From Albidovulum sediminicola (GTDB taxonomy: Bacteria; Pseudomonadota; Alphaproteobacteria; Rhodobacterales; Rhodobacteraceae): a DNA stretch of 64,000 nt. This document shows, piece after piece, positions 52,980-63,460 of this stretch. The stretch lies in NCBI RefSeq assembly GCF_025751575.1, contig NZ_JAOWLA010000001.1:62001-126000 (forward strand), given 5' to 3'. The position numbers were made by a program, and so were the translations under genes. Position 1 is the stretch's first letter, and every line of letters starts with the position of its first letter. The notes below the pieces were generated by a model, which saw only the letters and a program-made list of their open reading frames with translations, had not been told where the DNA came from and made no database searches.

Positions 52980-55507
52980 GCGATACAGACGGTAAAAAAC
53001 CTCTCGGCCTCGGTGGCGGTCGTCCCGGTCAGGTGAAGCAGAGCTTCAGCCATGGCCGCACGAAAAGCGTCGTGGTCGAGACGAAGCGCAAGCGCGTCGT
53101 CGTGCCGAAGCCCGGGGCCGCGCCTGCGGCCTCCGGCAAACCCGCCCTTGGCGGCGGCGATCCCTCGCGCCGCCCCGCCGGAATTTCCGACGCCGAGATG
53201 GAGCGCCGTCTGAAGGCCCTTCAGGCCGCAAAGGCCCGCGAGGTCGAGGAGGCCGAAGCCCGCGCCGCCGAAGAACGCGCGCGCGAGGAAGAGCGTGAGC
53301 GCCGCCGGGCCGAGGCCGAGGCGAAGGAACGCGAGGAGCGCGAGCGCGAGGAAGCGCTTCGCATGAAGGCCGAGGAAGACGAGCGCCGCGCCCGCGAGGC
53401 CGAGGCCCGCGCCGCCCGCAAGGAAGAGGTCCGCAAGCCCGCAGCAGCTGCCAAACCGGCGGCGCCGGCCGATCCGGCCGCGGCGGAAGCCGCCGCCGCG
53501 CGCGCCGCGACCAAGGGCGTGGCCGCCGTCGGCCCGCGCAAGACCGACCGCGAACGTGACGGAGCGGCCGACCGCGACAGCCGCAACCGCGGCGCCCGCG
53601 ATGAATCGCGCCGCGCCGGCAAGCTGACGCTGACCGAGGCGCTTTCGGGCGAAGGCGGTCGCCAGCGCTCGCTCGCCGCGATGAAGCGCAAGCAGGAAAA
53701 GGCGCGCCAGAAGGCCATGGGCTTCGGTCAGAAGGCCGAAAAGCAAAGCCGCGACGTGCAGCTGCCTGAGACCATCGTCGTCTCCGAACTTGCCAACCGC
53801 ATGGCCGAACGGGCCGCAGACGTGGTCAAGGCGCTCATGAAAATGGGCATGATGGTGACGATGAACCAGTCCATCGACGCCGACACCGCCGAGATCGTGA
53901 TCGAGGAATTCGGCCACCGCGCCGTGCGCGTCTCGGACGCGGACGTCGAACAGGTCATCGACACGGTCGAGGACAAGGACGAGGATCTTCTGCCGCGCCC
54001 GCCGATCGTGACCATCATGGGCCACGTCGACCACGGCAAGACCTCGCTGCTGGACGCGATCCGCAAGACCAACGTGGTCTCGGGCGAGGCCGGCGGCATC
54101 ACCCAGCACATCGGCGCCTACCAGGTCACGACACCGAACGGCAGCTTGGTGACGTTCCTCGACACGCCGGGCCACGCGGCCTTCACCTCGATGCGCGCCC
54201 GCGGCGCCCAGGTCACGGATATCGTGGTCCTGGTGGTTGCGGCCGACGATGCGGTCATGCCGCAGACCGTCGAGGCGATCAACCACGCCAAGGCCGCGAA
54301 GGTTCCGATGATCGTCGCGATCAACAAGTGCGACAAGCCCAGCGCGAACCCGCAGAAGGTCCGCACCGACCTGCTTCTGCATGAGGTCGTGGTCGAGGCG
54401 ATGTCGGGCGACGTGCAGGATGTCGAGGTTTCGGCGCTGACCGGCAAGGGCCTGAACGAGCTTCTGGACGCGATCGCGCTCCAGGCCGAGATCCTGGAGC
54501 TTAAGGCCAACCCCGAACGGGCGGCCTCCGGCGCCGTGATCGAGGCGAAGCTTGACGTCGGCCGCGGCCCCGTCGCGACCGTCCTCGTCCAGAACGGCAC
54601 CCTGCGTCAGGGCGATATCTTCGTCGTCGGCGAACAGTGGGGCAAGGTCCGTGCGCTTCTCAACGACAGGGGTGAGCGCGTTCAGGACGCCGGCCCCTCG
54701 GTCCCGGTCGAGGTTCTGGGCCTGAACGGCACGCCCGAGGCCGGCGACGTTCTGAACGTCGTCGAAACCGAAGCCCAGGCGCGCGAGATCGCGGAATACC
54801 GGATCCAGGCCGCCAAGGACAAGCGCGCCGCCGCCGGCGCCGCGACCACGCTGGAACAGCTGATGGCCAAGGCCAAGGCGGACGAAAGCGTCGCCGAACT
54901 GCCGATCCTCGTGAAAGCGGATGTGCAGGGCTCGGCCGAGGCGATCGTCCAGGCGATGGAAAAGATCGGCAACGACGAGGTTCGCGTGCGCGTCCTGCAC
55001 TACGGTGTCGGCGCGATCACCGAAAGCGACATCGGCCTGGCGGAAGCCTCCGGTGCGCCGGTCATCGGCTTCAACGTCCGCGCCAACGCCCCCGCGCGCA
55101 ATGCCGCCAACCAGAAGGGCGTGGAGATCCGGTATTACTCGATCATCTACGACCTGGTTGATGACATCAAGGCGGCGGCCTCGGGCCTGCTGAAGGCCGA
55201 GGTGCGCGAAAACTTCATCGGTTATGCCAAGATCCTCGAAGTCTTCAAGGTTTCGGGCGTCGGCAAGGTCGCCGGCTGCCTCGTCACCGAGGGCGTCGCG
55301 CGCCGTTCGGCCGGCGTGCGCCTTCTGCGCGACAACGTCGTCATCCACGAGGGCACGCTCAAGACGCTCAAGCGCTTCAAGGATGAGGTCAAGGAAGTGC
55401 AGTCGGGCCAGGAATGCGGCATGGCGTTCGAGAGCTACGACGACGTCCGCAAGGACGACGTCATCGAGATCTTCGAGCGTGAGGAGGTTGAGCGCAAGCT
55501 CAGCTGA
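52976..55507 (+). CDS. infB: Translation initiation factor IF-2
   Basis: 843 aa. A long charged N-terminal region of Arg/Glu/Ala repeats (about 70-250) precedes the IF2_N-like part. The GTPase starts near 340: G1 [10 protein letters not shown]2 [11 protein letters not shown]3 DTPGHAAF, G4 NKCD. Domains II-IV follow, with the C-terminal fMet-tRNA binding region ending [20 protein letters not shown]. Last gene of the rimP operon, with a strong terminator 24 bases after the stop. Confidence 0.98.
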   Translation: MSDTDGKKPLGLGGGRPGQVKQSFSHGRTKSVVVETKRKRVVVPKPGAAPAASGKPALGGGDPSRRPAGISDAEMERRLKALQAAKAREVEEAEARAAEERAREEERERRRAEAEAKEREEREREEALRMKAEEDERRAREAEARAARKEEVRKPAAAAKPAAPADPAAAEAAAARAATKGVAAVGPRKTDRERDGAADRDSRNRGARDESRRAGKLTLTEALSGEGGRQRSLAAMKRKQEKARQKAMGFGQKAEKQSRDVQLPETIVVSELANRMAERAADVVKALMKMGMMVTMNQSIDADTAEIVIEEFGHRAVRVSDADVEQVIDTVEDKDEDLLPRPPIVTIMGHVDHGKTSLLDAIRKTNVVSGEAGGITQHIGAYQVTTPNGSLVTFLDTPGHAAFTSMRARGAQVTDIVVLVVAADDAVMPQTVEAINHAKAAKVPMIVAINKCDKPSANPQKVRTDLLLHEVVVEAMSGDVQDVEVSALTGKGLNELLDAIALQAEILELKANPERAASGAVIEAKLDVGRGPVATVLVQNGTLRQGDIFVVGEQWGKVRALLNDRGERVQDAGPSVPVEVLGLNGTPEAGDVLNVVETEAQAREIAEYRIQAAKDKRAAAGAATTLEQLMAKAKADESVAELPILVKADVQGSAEAIVQAMEKIGNDEVRVRVLHYGVGAITESDIGLAEASGAPVIGFNVRANAPARNAANQKGVEIRYYSIIYDLVDDIKAAASGLLKAEVRENFIGYAKILEVFKVSGVGKVAGCLVTEGVARRSAGVRLLRDNVVIHEGTLKTLKRFKDEVKEVQSGQECGMAFESYDDVRKDDVIEIFEREEVERKLS

Positions 55508-55531
55508 CGGATCCGACCGAGGAACAAGGAA

Positions 55532-55558
55532 AAGGCCGCCCCTTCAGGCGGCCTTTTT
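55532..55558 (+). terminator. Intrinsic terminator of the rimP-infB operon
   Basis: AAGGCCGCC (55532-55540), loop CCTTCA, GGCGGCCTT (55547-55555), T-run. The loop contains the stop codon (minus strand TGA at 55546-55544) of the convergent 45-aa gene, so that gene's 3' end is built into the hairpin. Confidence 0.92.
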
Positions 55559-55681
55559 TGATACCGGGTATCCTTCGTAGATCTTGTTGCCGACGCGGAT
55601 CTGGATCTTCCCGTCGGACAACTCCCGTTCAAAGGTTCCTTGAACCTGAACGCAACTTCCGATGACGATTGTCCTCAGCAT
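55544..55681 (-). CDS. Small conserved-looking protein, 45 aa
   Basis: Start at 55681 (MLRTIVIGSCVQVQGTFERE), ending GYPVSKKAA. GGGGAGA lies about 8 bases upstream of the ATG. The sequence has alternating hydrophobic strands (KIQIRVGNKIYEGYPV) as in a small beta barrel. I recall similar unnamed short proteins in Rhodobacteraceae but no function. Codon use is ordinary. Its last codons lie inside the infB terminator. Confidence 0.7.
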   Translation of the reverse strand: MLRTIVIGSCVQVQGTFERELSDGKIQIRVGNKIYEGYPVSKKAA

Positions 55682-55770
55682 TGCCCCGTCTCCCCTGGTT
55701 GGGCTGCTGTCTATCTGTCTCGATTCGTTGCCTGTTTAACTCGAGTGATAAAATTTCTGCCATATTTCGG

Positions 55771-55806
55771 GTCATTTTGGAAACAAAATGACTCATGGCA
55801 TGCCAT
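55771..55806. promoter_or_regulatory. Two adjacent palindromes in an AT-rich spacer
   Basis: GTCATTTTG-GAAA-CAAAATGAC (55771-55792) is a 9-bp hairpin with a GAAA tetraloop; ATGGCATGCCAT (55795-55806) is a perfect dyad. They lie between mutT and the 45-aa gene in a stretch clearly richer in A/T than its surroundings. Either operators or the mutT transcript end; there is no T-run. Confidence 0.45.
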
Positions 55807-55813
55807 CACCCTG

Positions 55814-56215
55814 TCAGAGCCAGTCGCGCAGGATCGGGATCAGCGGCAGATCGGCAGGCGGCATGGGGTAGTTGCGCAGGTCCTGCGCGCGCACCCATGC
55901 AAGCTTCTGACCTTCGTTCGCCTGTGGGATGCCCTGCCATTTGCGGCAGGCAAAAAGCGGCATCAGCAGGTGGAAATCCTCATAGGCGTGGCTGGCGAAG
56001 GTCAGGGGCGCCAGACAGCTTTTCCAGGTGTCGATGCCCAGTTCCTCATGCAGCTCCCGGATCAGCGCGGCCTCGGGGCTTTCGCCGGGCTCGACCTTGC
56101 CGCCGGGAAATTCCCACAGGCCGGCCAATGACTTGCCCTCCGGGCGCTGCGCAAGCAGAACCCGCCCATCCGCGTCGATCAGCGCGACGGCCGAAACCAG
56201 AATGACGCGCGTCAC
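55814..56215 (-). CDS. mutT: 8-oxo-dGTP diphosphatase MutT
   Basis: 133 aa. Nudix box GGKVEPGESPEAALIRELHEELGI, with LLAQRPEGKSLAGLWEFPGG before it, the MutT signature. Removes oxidised guanine nucleotides. Its start overlaps the argJ stop by 4 bases, so it is the last gene of ppiC-argJ-mutT. Confidence 0.95.
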   Translation of the reverse strand: MTRVILVSAVALIDADGRVLLAQRPEGKSLAGLWEFPGGKVEPGESPEAALIRELHEELGIDTWKSCLAPLTFASHAYEDFHLLMPLFACRKWQGIPQANEGQKLAWVRAQDLRNYPMPPADLPLIPILRDWL

Positions 56216-57573
56216 GACCGGTAGTCGGCGTTGATGTCGATGTAGCGATGCGTCAGGTCGCAGGTCCAGACGCTCTTGGCCGCCTTGCCAAGGCCCAGAT
56301 CGACATGGATCAGAAGCTCCTGGCTCTTCATGTAGGCCGAGGCCGCTTCCTCGCTGTAATCAGGAACCCGCCAGCCCTTTTCCGCGACCAGCAGATCGCC
56401 GAACCGGATCGAGATCAGGTCCCGGTCGGCGCGCCCGCCGGACTTGCCGATGGCGGCAACGATGCGGCCCCAGTTGGCGTCCTGCCCCGCGATCGCGGTC
56501 TTGACCAGCGGTGAATTCGCGATGGCCATGGCGATCTTGTGGGCATCGGCGGCATCGGTGGCGCCGGTCACGCGCACCTCGACGAACTTGGTGGCGCCCT
56601 CGCCGTCCTTCACGACCTGATGCGCGAGGTCCATCATCACGCCGCGCAGGGCGGTCTCGAAGGCGCGGGCAACCTTGCCGCGCAGATCGGTGATCGGGGC
56701 CGCGTCCGACATGCCGGTCGCCGCGACGACGAGCGCGTCGGAGGTCGAGGTGTCGCTGTCCACGGTGATCGCGTTGAACGTGTCATCCACCTGGCGCGAC
56801 ACCATCTTCTGCAACGCCTTGGCCGAGATGGCGGCATCGGTGAAGACATAGACGAGCATCGTCGCCATGTCGGGCGCGATCATGCCCGAGCCCTTGGCGA
56901 TCCCGGCGATGCGGATCGTGCCGCCCTCGCCCGCGATCTCGGCCGCGGCGCCCTTGGGGAAAGTGTCGGTGGTCATGATCGCGCGGGCGGCCATCTCGAT
57001 CCCGCCCTCGTCCAGCGCGGCGGTCAGATCGGGTAGCTTCGCGATGATGCGGTCATGCGGCAGCGGCTCGCCAATCACGCCGGTCGAGGACGAGAGCACA
57101 CGCGACGCAGGCATGCCCAAGGCCGCCGCGACAGCGCCGGTCACGGCATCCACCGACGCCTGGCCAGCCTTGCCGGTAAAGGCGTTGGCATTGCCGGAGT
57201 TCACGACGATCGCCGCGCCCGCGTCGCTGTAGGGGGTGCCCTTGAGCTTCGCCTGGCAATCCAGGACGCAGGCCGCGCGGGTCGAGGACCGGGTAAACGC
57301 CCCCGCAAGCGCCGTGCCTGGGGCAAGCCGCGCGAGCATCACGTCGGTGCGCCCGGCATAGCGGACGCCGGCGGCGACGGCGGCGAACTCCACCCCAGCG
57401 ATCCGGGGCAGGGCGGGGAAACCGTCCTTGGGGGCGAGGGGGGAAACCGGGTTCGGGGCCTTGCCCGCCGGTGCCTCGACCTTGGCGGACTTCCTGACCT
57501 TCTTGCGCAGCTTCTGGACCTTTTCCTTCAGCTTCTTGAGATCGGCCTTCAGTTCCGCATCCTTCTTGGCCAT
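56212..57573 (-). CDS. argJ: Glutamate N-acetyltransferase / amino-acid acetyltransferase ArgJ with N-terminal extension
   Basis: 453 aa; the family is usually about 405-415. Transfers acetyl from acetylornithine to glutamate in the cyclic arginine pathway. The self-cleavage Thr is in SGMIAPDMATMLVYVFTD; RSSTRAACVLDCQ and VNSGNANAFTGKAG are family blocks. The first 40 residues are extra: a Lys-rich heptad stretch (MAKKDAELKADLKKLKEKVQ and onward) followed by PAGKAPNPVSPLAPKDGFPAL, where normal homology starts. A good ribosome site (GAGGGGGG) precedes the extended ATG. Confidence 0.95.
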   Translation of the reverse strand: MAKKDAELKADLKKLKEKVQKLRKKVRKSAKVEAPAGKAPNPVSPLAPKDGFPALPRIAGVEFAAVAAGVRYAGRTDVMLARLAPGTALAGAFTRSSTRAACVLDCQAKLKGTPYSDAGAAIVVNSGNANAFTGKAGQASVDAVTGAVAAALGMPASRVLSSSTGVIGEPLPHDRIIAKLPDLTAALDEGGIEMAARAIMTTDTFPKGAAAEIAGEGGTIRIAGIAKGSGMIAPDMATMLVYVFTDAAISAKALQKMVSRQVDDTFNAITVDSDTSTSDALVVAATGMSDAAPITDLRGKVARAFETALRGVMMDLAHQVVKDGEGATKFVEVRVTGATDAADAHKIAMAIANSPLVKTAIAGQDANWGRIVAAIGKSGGRADRDLISIRFGDLLVAEKGWRVPDYSEEAASAYMKSQELLIHVDLGLGKAAKSVWTCDLTHRYIDINADYRS

Positions 57574-57598
57574 GTCGGTCCCCCCCCTCAGCGCTTGG

Positions 57599-58441
57599 TC
57601 AGTTGTCGATCAGTGCGGTGTTCTTCAGGATCGCCGGGTCCATCCCCTCGACGTTCCGGGTCACTTCGGCGGTTTCGGTCAGTTGCGTGACCTGCGCCTC
57701 CACGGCCTTCTGCTGCAACTCGCCCGCCAGTTCGTCGCGGGTTTCCTCCAGCGTCGGCAGGGTGGCGGCGCGGGTCTCCATCAGCTTGATCACATGCCAG
57801 CCGAATTGCGTCTGCACCGGATCGGACAGCTCATCGGCTTTCAGCGCGACAACCGCGTCCTCGAAGGGCTTTACCATCATGCCAAGGCCGAACCAGCCCA
57901 GGTCGCCACCGTTCGGACCCGAGGGGCCGGTCGATTTTTCCGTGGCCAGTGCCGCGAAATCGGCGCCGCCGTCCAGCTCGGCCCGGATCGCCTTGGCCTC
58001 TTCCTCGGTCGCGACAAGGATATGGGCCGCGTGATACTCGGTGCCCGGATCGGCCTTGCCGTATTTCTCGTCATAAAGGGCCTGAAGCGCCTCATCCGTC
58101 ACGGCGGCATCGGCGATGTCGTTCAGCGCCTCGTTCGCGAGATAGGCCAGGCGCTGGTTCGCGATCGTCAGGCTGTCGCGCGGCGAGAGCGGCTCCGGCA
58201 CTTCCTGCGCAAGCGCGGTCTGCTGGATCAACTGTTCCAGAATGCCGTCGAAAAGCTGCTGGTCTTCCATCGACAGGTATTGCGCGGGCAGCGCCTCCCG
58301 CAGGGCGATCATCTGGCCAAGCGTGATGTCGGTACCATTCACGGTCGCCACCACGGTGTCGGCCACAGGCTCGTCGGCGGCCGCGGGGCCCACCAGGACC
58401 AGCGCCAGGGCCGCGGCCCAAAGTTTCGTCTGTTTCGACAT
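57599..58441 (-). CDS. Periplasmic parvulin-type peptidyl-prolyl isomerase
   Basis: 280 aa. Signal peptide ends near residue 22 (LWAAALALVLVGPAAA-DE). SurA-like N-terminal helices then a rotamase domain (about 133-230: HAAHILVATEEEAKAI, GGDLGWFGLGMMVKPFEDAV, TQFGWHVIKL). Helps fold outer-membrane proteins. First gene of the ppiC-argJ-mutT run and divergent from secA, which fits a secretion-linked role. Confidence 0.93.
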   Translation of the reverse strand: MSKQTKLWAAALALVLVGPAAADEPVADTVVATVNGTDITLGQMIALREALPAQYLSMEDQQLFDGILEQLIQQTALAQEVPEPLSPRDSLTIANQRLAYLANEALNDIADAAVTDEALQALYDEKYGKADPGTEYHAAHILVATEEEAKAIRAELDGGADFAALATEKSTGPSGPNGGDLGWFGLGMMVKPFEDAVVALKADELSDPVQTQFGWHVIKLMETRAATLPTLEETRDELAGELQQKAVEAQVTQLTETAEVTRNVEGMDPAILKNTALIDN

Positions 58442-58625
58442 CGTGATGCCTCCCGCTCGTGCCGCAAGACCCTGCGGCGTTGACTATCCCGCCTCAGCCC
58501 CTTACATCGCGTGGGGTCCTGCGGGGGCCGCGCCTGCCCAGGTTTCGTTGCACTTCTAGGCAACGCGAGGGGTGGCGGCAAGCCGCATTCGCAGGAACCG
58601 TCAGTCCTACCCGAGCGGAGAAAAT

Positions 58626-61343
58626 ATGCTGGGCCTCGGAACACTCACGAAGAAGGTCTTCGGCACGCCGAACGATCGCAAGGTCAAATCGGTTCGTCCG
58701 CTGGTCGCCAAGATCAACGCGCTGGAGCCCGAGTTTCAGAGCCTTTCCGACGACGGGCTGAAGGAAAAGACCCGCGAACTGCAGGAGCGCGTCCAAAACG
58801 GCGAAAGCCTGGACTCGGTGCTGCCCGAAGCCTTTGCGAACTGCCGCGAGGGCGCACGCCGGGCCTTGGGCCTGCGCGCCTTCGACGTGCAGCTGAAGGG
58901 CGGGATCTTCCTGCACCAGGGCAATATTTCCGAGATGAAGACCGGCGAGGGCAAGACGCTCGTCGCGACCTTCCCGGCCTATCTGAACGCGCTGACCGGG
59001 CGAGGCGTGCATATCGTCACGGTCAACGACTATCTGGCAAAACGCGACGCCGAATGGATGAGCAAGGTCTTCGGCGCGCTCGGCATGACCACGGGCGTGG
59101 TCTATCCCTTCCAGCCGGATCAGGAAAAGCGCGAGGCTTACCGCGCCGACATCACCTATGCGACCAACAACGAACTGGGCTTCGACTACCTTCGCGACAA
59201 CATGAAGGGCCGGATCGAGGACATGTCGCAGCGCGGTCACTATTTCGCGATCGTGGACGAGGTCGACTCCATCCTCATCGACGAGGCCCGCACGCCGCTG
59301 ATCATCTCGGGCCCCAGCCAGGATCGGTCAGAGCTTTACAAGACGCTCGACACCTTCATCCCGCGGCTGACCGAGGAACACTACACGCTGGATGAAAAGA
59401 CCCGCAACGCCACCTTCACCGAAGAGGGTAACGAGCTTCTTGAGAACATCCTCTGGGAAGCCGGGGTCCTGCCCGAGGGCCAGACCCTTTACGATCCGGA
59501 ATCCACGACGATCGTCCACCACGCCAACCAGGCGCTGCGGGCCCACAAGCTGTTCCAGAAGGACCAGCACTACATCGTTCGCGACGGCGAGATCATCCTG
59601 ATCGACGAATTCACCGGCCGCATGATGAAGGGCCGGCGCCTGTCGGACGGGCTCCACCAGGCGATCGAGGCCAAGGAAGGCGTCCAGATCCAGCCGGAGA
59701 ACGTCACGCTCGCCTCCGTCACCTTCCAGAACTACTTCCGCCTTTACGACAAGCTTGCCGGGATGACCGGCACCGCCGCGACCGAGGCCGAGGAGTTCAT
59801 GGAGATCTACAAGCTGGGCGTGGTCGAGGTTCCGACCAACCGCCCGGTCCAGCGGATCGACGATCACGACCAGGTCTTCCGCACGGCGCGCGAGAAATAC
59901 CTCGCCATCGTCGAGCGCATCCGGGAAGCCAATGCGAAGGGACAGCCGATCCTGGTGGGCACCACCTCGATCGAGAAGTCGGAAATGCTTTCGCACATGC
60001 TGACCAAGGAGGGCATCAAGCACGAGGTGCTGAACGCCCGCCAGCATGAACGCGAGGCCCTGATCGTTGCCGAGGCCGGCAAGCTTGGCGCCGTGACCAT
60101 CGCCACCAACATGGCTGGCCGCGGCACCGACATCCAGCTTGGCGGCAATGTCGAGATCAAGGTGATGCAGGCGCTGGCCGCCGATCCCGAAGCCCACCCC
60201 GACGAGGTGCGCGCCCGGATCGAGGCGGAACACGCCGACGAGAAGCAGAAGGTCCTGGACGCGGGCGGGCTTTACGTTCTGGCGACCGAGCGCCACGAAA
60301 GCCGCCGTATCGACAACCAGCTGCGCGGTCGCTCGGGCCGCCAGGGCGACCCCGGGCGGTCCTCCTTCTACCTCTCGCTTGAGGATGACCTGATGCGGAT
60401 CTTCGGGTCCGAGCGGCTCGACAAGGTTCTGTCCACGCTGGGCATGAAAGAGGGCGAGGCGATCATCCACCCTTGGGTGAACAAGTCGCTGGAACGCGCG
60501 CAGGCCAAGGTCGAGGGGCGCAACTTCGACATCCGCAAGCAGTTGCTGAAATTCGACGACACGATGAACGACCAGCGCAAGGCGATCTTTGGCCAGCGGC
60601 TGGAGATCATGCAGGCCGAGGACCTGGAAGACATCGTCCAGGACATGCGCCACCAGGTCATCGACGACCTGGTCGACGAATACCTGCCGCCCAAGTCCTA
60701 TGCCGAACAGTGGGATATCGACGGGCTTGCGAAGCGGTCGCTCGATGCGCTCGCGCTCGACCTGCCGCTGGCGGCCTGGGCGGAGGAAGAAGGCGTCGAC
60801 CAGGAGGTCATCCGCGAGCGGATGTATGAGGCCAGCGACAAGCTTGCCGCCGAGAAGTCCGAGGCCTTCGGCGCCGAGACCATGCGCCAGATCGAAAAGC
60901 AGTTCCTTCTGCAAACGATCGACGGCAAGTGGCGCGAGCACCTCGTCACGCTCGAACATCTGCGCTCGGTCGTGGGCTTCCGCGGCTATGCCCAGCGCGA
61001 CCCGCTGTCGGAATACAAGACCGAGGCCTTCGCGCTGTTCGAAAGCCTGCTCAACGGTCTACGCGTCGAGGTGACGGAGAAGCTTTCCAAGGTCCGGCCG
61101 CTGACCGAGGAGGAGCAGGCGGCGATGGTCCAGCAGATGGTCGCGGCCCAGCAGGCGCAGCGCGCGCCCGTGGAGGCACCTGCCCCGGAAGCAGCGCCCG
61201 CGCCCGCTCTTGCGACCGTCGGCGCCGGTGCTGCGGCGGGCTTCGTGGAAAGCGATCCGGCGACCTGGGGCAATCCCAGCCGCAACGATCCCTGCCCCTG
61301 CGGATCCGGCGAGAAGTTCAAGCACTGCCACGGCAAGCTCTGA
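58626..61343 (+). CDS. secA: Preprotein translocase ATPase SecA
   Basis: 905 aa from ATG 58626 ([20 protein letters not shown]). Walker [57 protein letters not shown]; the C-terminus carries the SecB/phospholipid-binding zinc motif [17 protein letters not shown] Pro/Ala-rich linker (about 850-885) precedes it. An upstream in-frame start at 58572 lacks homology. Standard length for the group. Confidence 0.98.
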   Translation: MLGLGTLTKKVFGTPNDRKVKSVRPLVAKINALEPEFQSLSDDGLKEKTRELQERVQNGESLDSVLPEAFANCREGARRALGLRAFDVQLKGGIFLHQGNISEMKTGEGKTLVATFPAYLNALTGRGVHIVTVNDYLAKRDAEWMSKVFGALGMTTGVVYPFQPDQEKREAYRADITYATNNELGFDYLRDNMKGRIEDMSQRGHYFAIVDEVDSILIDEARTPLIISGPSQDRSELYKTLDTFIPRLTEEHYTLDEKTRNATFTEEGNELLENILWEAGVLPEGQTLYDPESTTIVHHANQALRAHKLFQKDQHYIVRDGEIILIDEFTGRMMKGRRLSDGLHQAIEAKEGVQIQPENVTLASVTFQNYFRLYDKLAGMTGTAATEAEEFMEIYKLGVVEVPTNRPVQRIDDHDQVFRTAREKYLAIVERIREANAKGQPILVGTTSIEKSEMLSHMLTKEGIKHEVLNARQHEREALIVAEAGKLGAVTIATNMAGRGTDIQLGGNVEIKVMQALAADPEAHPDEVRARIEAEHADEKQKVLDAGGLYVLATERHESRRIDNQLRGRSGRQGDPGRSSFYLSLEDDLMRIFGSERLDKVLSTLGMKEGEAIIHPWVNKSLERAQAKVEGRNFDIRKQLLKFDDTMNDQRKAIFGQRLEIMQAEDLEDIVQDMRHQVIDDLVDEYLPPKSYAEQWDIDGLAKRSLDALALDLPLAAWAEEEGVDQEVIRERMYEASDKLAAEKSEAFGAETMRQIEKQFLLQTIDGKWREHLVTLEHLRSVVGFRGYAQRDPLSEYKTEAFALFESLLNGLRVEVTEKLSKVRPLTEEEQAAMVQQMVAAQQAQRAPVEAPAPEAAPAPALATVGAGAAAGFVESDPATWGNPSRNDPCPCGSGEKFKHCHGKL

Positions 61344-61499
61344 GCGGTCCCCCCGCGCAGGCCCCGGGACAGCGCGTGCCGTCCGCCTGATTGGGCGGCG
61401 GCCCGCGCCGGTCTGTGTTATGATGAGTGCACGACGGACCTGTGGAGCCGCTTCCGGATTCGTGCGTTCCGTCCGTGTTAGGCTGCAAATGGAGGACCC

Positions 61500-61640
61500 A
61501 TGACCCGCAAGACTTTCACCGCCCTCGCTGCGCTGTCGATGATGGTGCTGAGCGCCTGCGAAACCGTGAAGGGCGCAGGCCGCGATATGCAGATCGCGGG
61601 CGAGGCCGTGGAGGGCACGGCCCGGGACGCGCAGTACTGA
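61500..61640 (+). CDS. Entericidin-type small lipoprotein
   Basis: 46 aa, ATG 61500 behind GGAGGACCC. MTRKTFTALAALSMMVLSAC-E: signal with lipobox LSAC, Cys at 20. The mature 27 residues ETVKGAGRDMQIAGEAVEGT resemble the EcnA/EcnB family, which have been described as a lysis toxin-antidote pair in enterobacteria. Here only one copy exists. A hairpin terminator follows 27 bases after the stop. Confidence 0.88.
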   Translation: MTRKTFTALAALSMMVLSACETVKGAGRDMQIAGEAVEGTARDAQY

Positions 61641-61666
61641 GCGCGCGACCAAGGCCATGCGCATGA

Positions 61667-61698
61667 CCGGCGGCAGGGAAACTCTGCCCCGGTTTTTT
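61667..61698 (+). terminator. Intrinsic terminator after the entericidin gene
   Basis: CCGGCGGCAG (61667-61676), loop GGAAACT, CTGCCCCGG (61684-61692) with one bulge, then six T (61693-61698). Confidence 0.85.
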
Positions 61699-61780
61699 CA
61701 CACCCGGTTCACAGCCATAAAAGAAAACTCCGGCCTGCGGGCCCGGGGTCTCCTCAAGCGCAGCGCGAGATACGCCCAGC

Positions 61781-61873
61781 TTACCTGAGGTTATCGGCGA
61801 CGTAATCCGTGAGGGCGGTGATCCTCGCATCGTCGTATTCGGGGCTGTCACTCGTGACGGCCCACTGATCCAT
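61781..61873 (-). CDS. Possible 30-aa frame or gene remnant downstream of ahcY
   Basis: MDQWAVTSDSPEYDDARITALTDYVADNLR reads like the C-terminal end of a larger protein. The frame is open upstream as far as the ahcY stop itself, but without a start codon except this ATG, and no ribosome site is seen. The tail ARITALTDYVADNL recalls C-terminal helices of small cytochromes c (with PGM before it), so it may be the relic of a lost gene. Evidence is weak. Confidence 0.3.
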   Translation of the reverse strand: MDQWAVTSDSPEYDDARITALTDYVADNLR

Positions 61874-61924
61874 GCCCGGCAGGAAATGGACCCCCGCCGA
61901 AACGGAGGTCCGCGAAAGGACCGC

Positions 61925-63319
<1,395 letters not shown>

Positions 63320-63349
63320 GTCCCAGCGTTCCCGAAAATCTCTTTGACG

Positions 63350-63369
63350 GGTCCCATACCACCGGGACC
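63350..63369 (-). promoter_or_regulatory. Inverted repeat in the ahcY leader
   Basis: GGTCCC (63369-63364 on the minus strand) pairs with GGGACC (63355-63350), 8-base loop, about 30 bases before the ahcY ATG. No T-run follows, so it is not a terminator. Role unknown. Confidence 0.35.
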
Positions 63370-63460
63370 GCCTGCGGGCAATCGCCGGGGCGGTTTCCCT
63401 CTCCCCGCCAGTTTACTTGGCCCCGACAAGCGCCTAGTCATCGCGGGAACGGAGGATCCC

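Noticed and set aside
52850-55348. Long open frame (832 codons) on the minus strand across infB
   Set aside because: Mirror of the strongly GC3-biased infB gene; composition is His/Arg/Asp-rich with no family motif. The same applies to long frames antisense to clpB (5706-7931), hemY (3658-5298), secA (59328-60959) and nusA (50621-52552).
61500-61640. Entericidin as a toxin-antitoxin pair
   Set aside because: Only one lipoprotein gene is present; no second copy or antidote frame was found beside it.
63320-63460. SAH or SAM/SAH riboswitch before ahcY
   Set aside because: Only one simple 6-bp inverted repeat is present and the conserved core elements of these aptamers were not seen.
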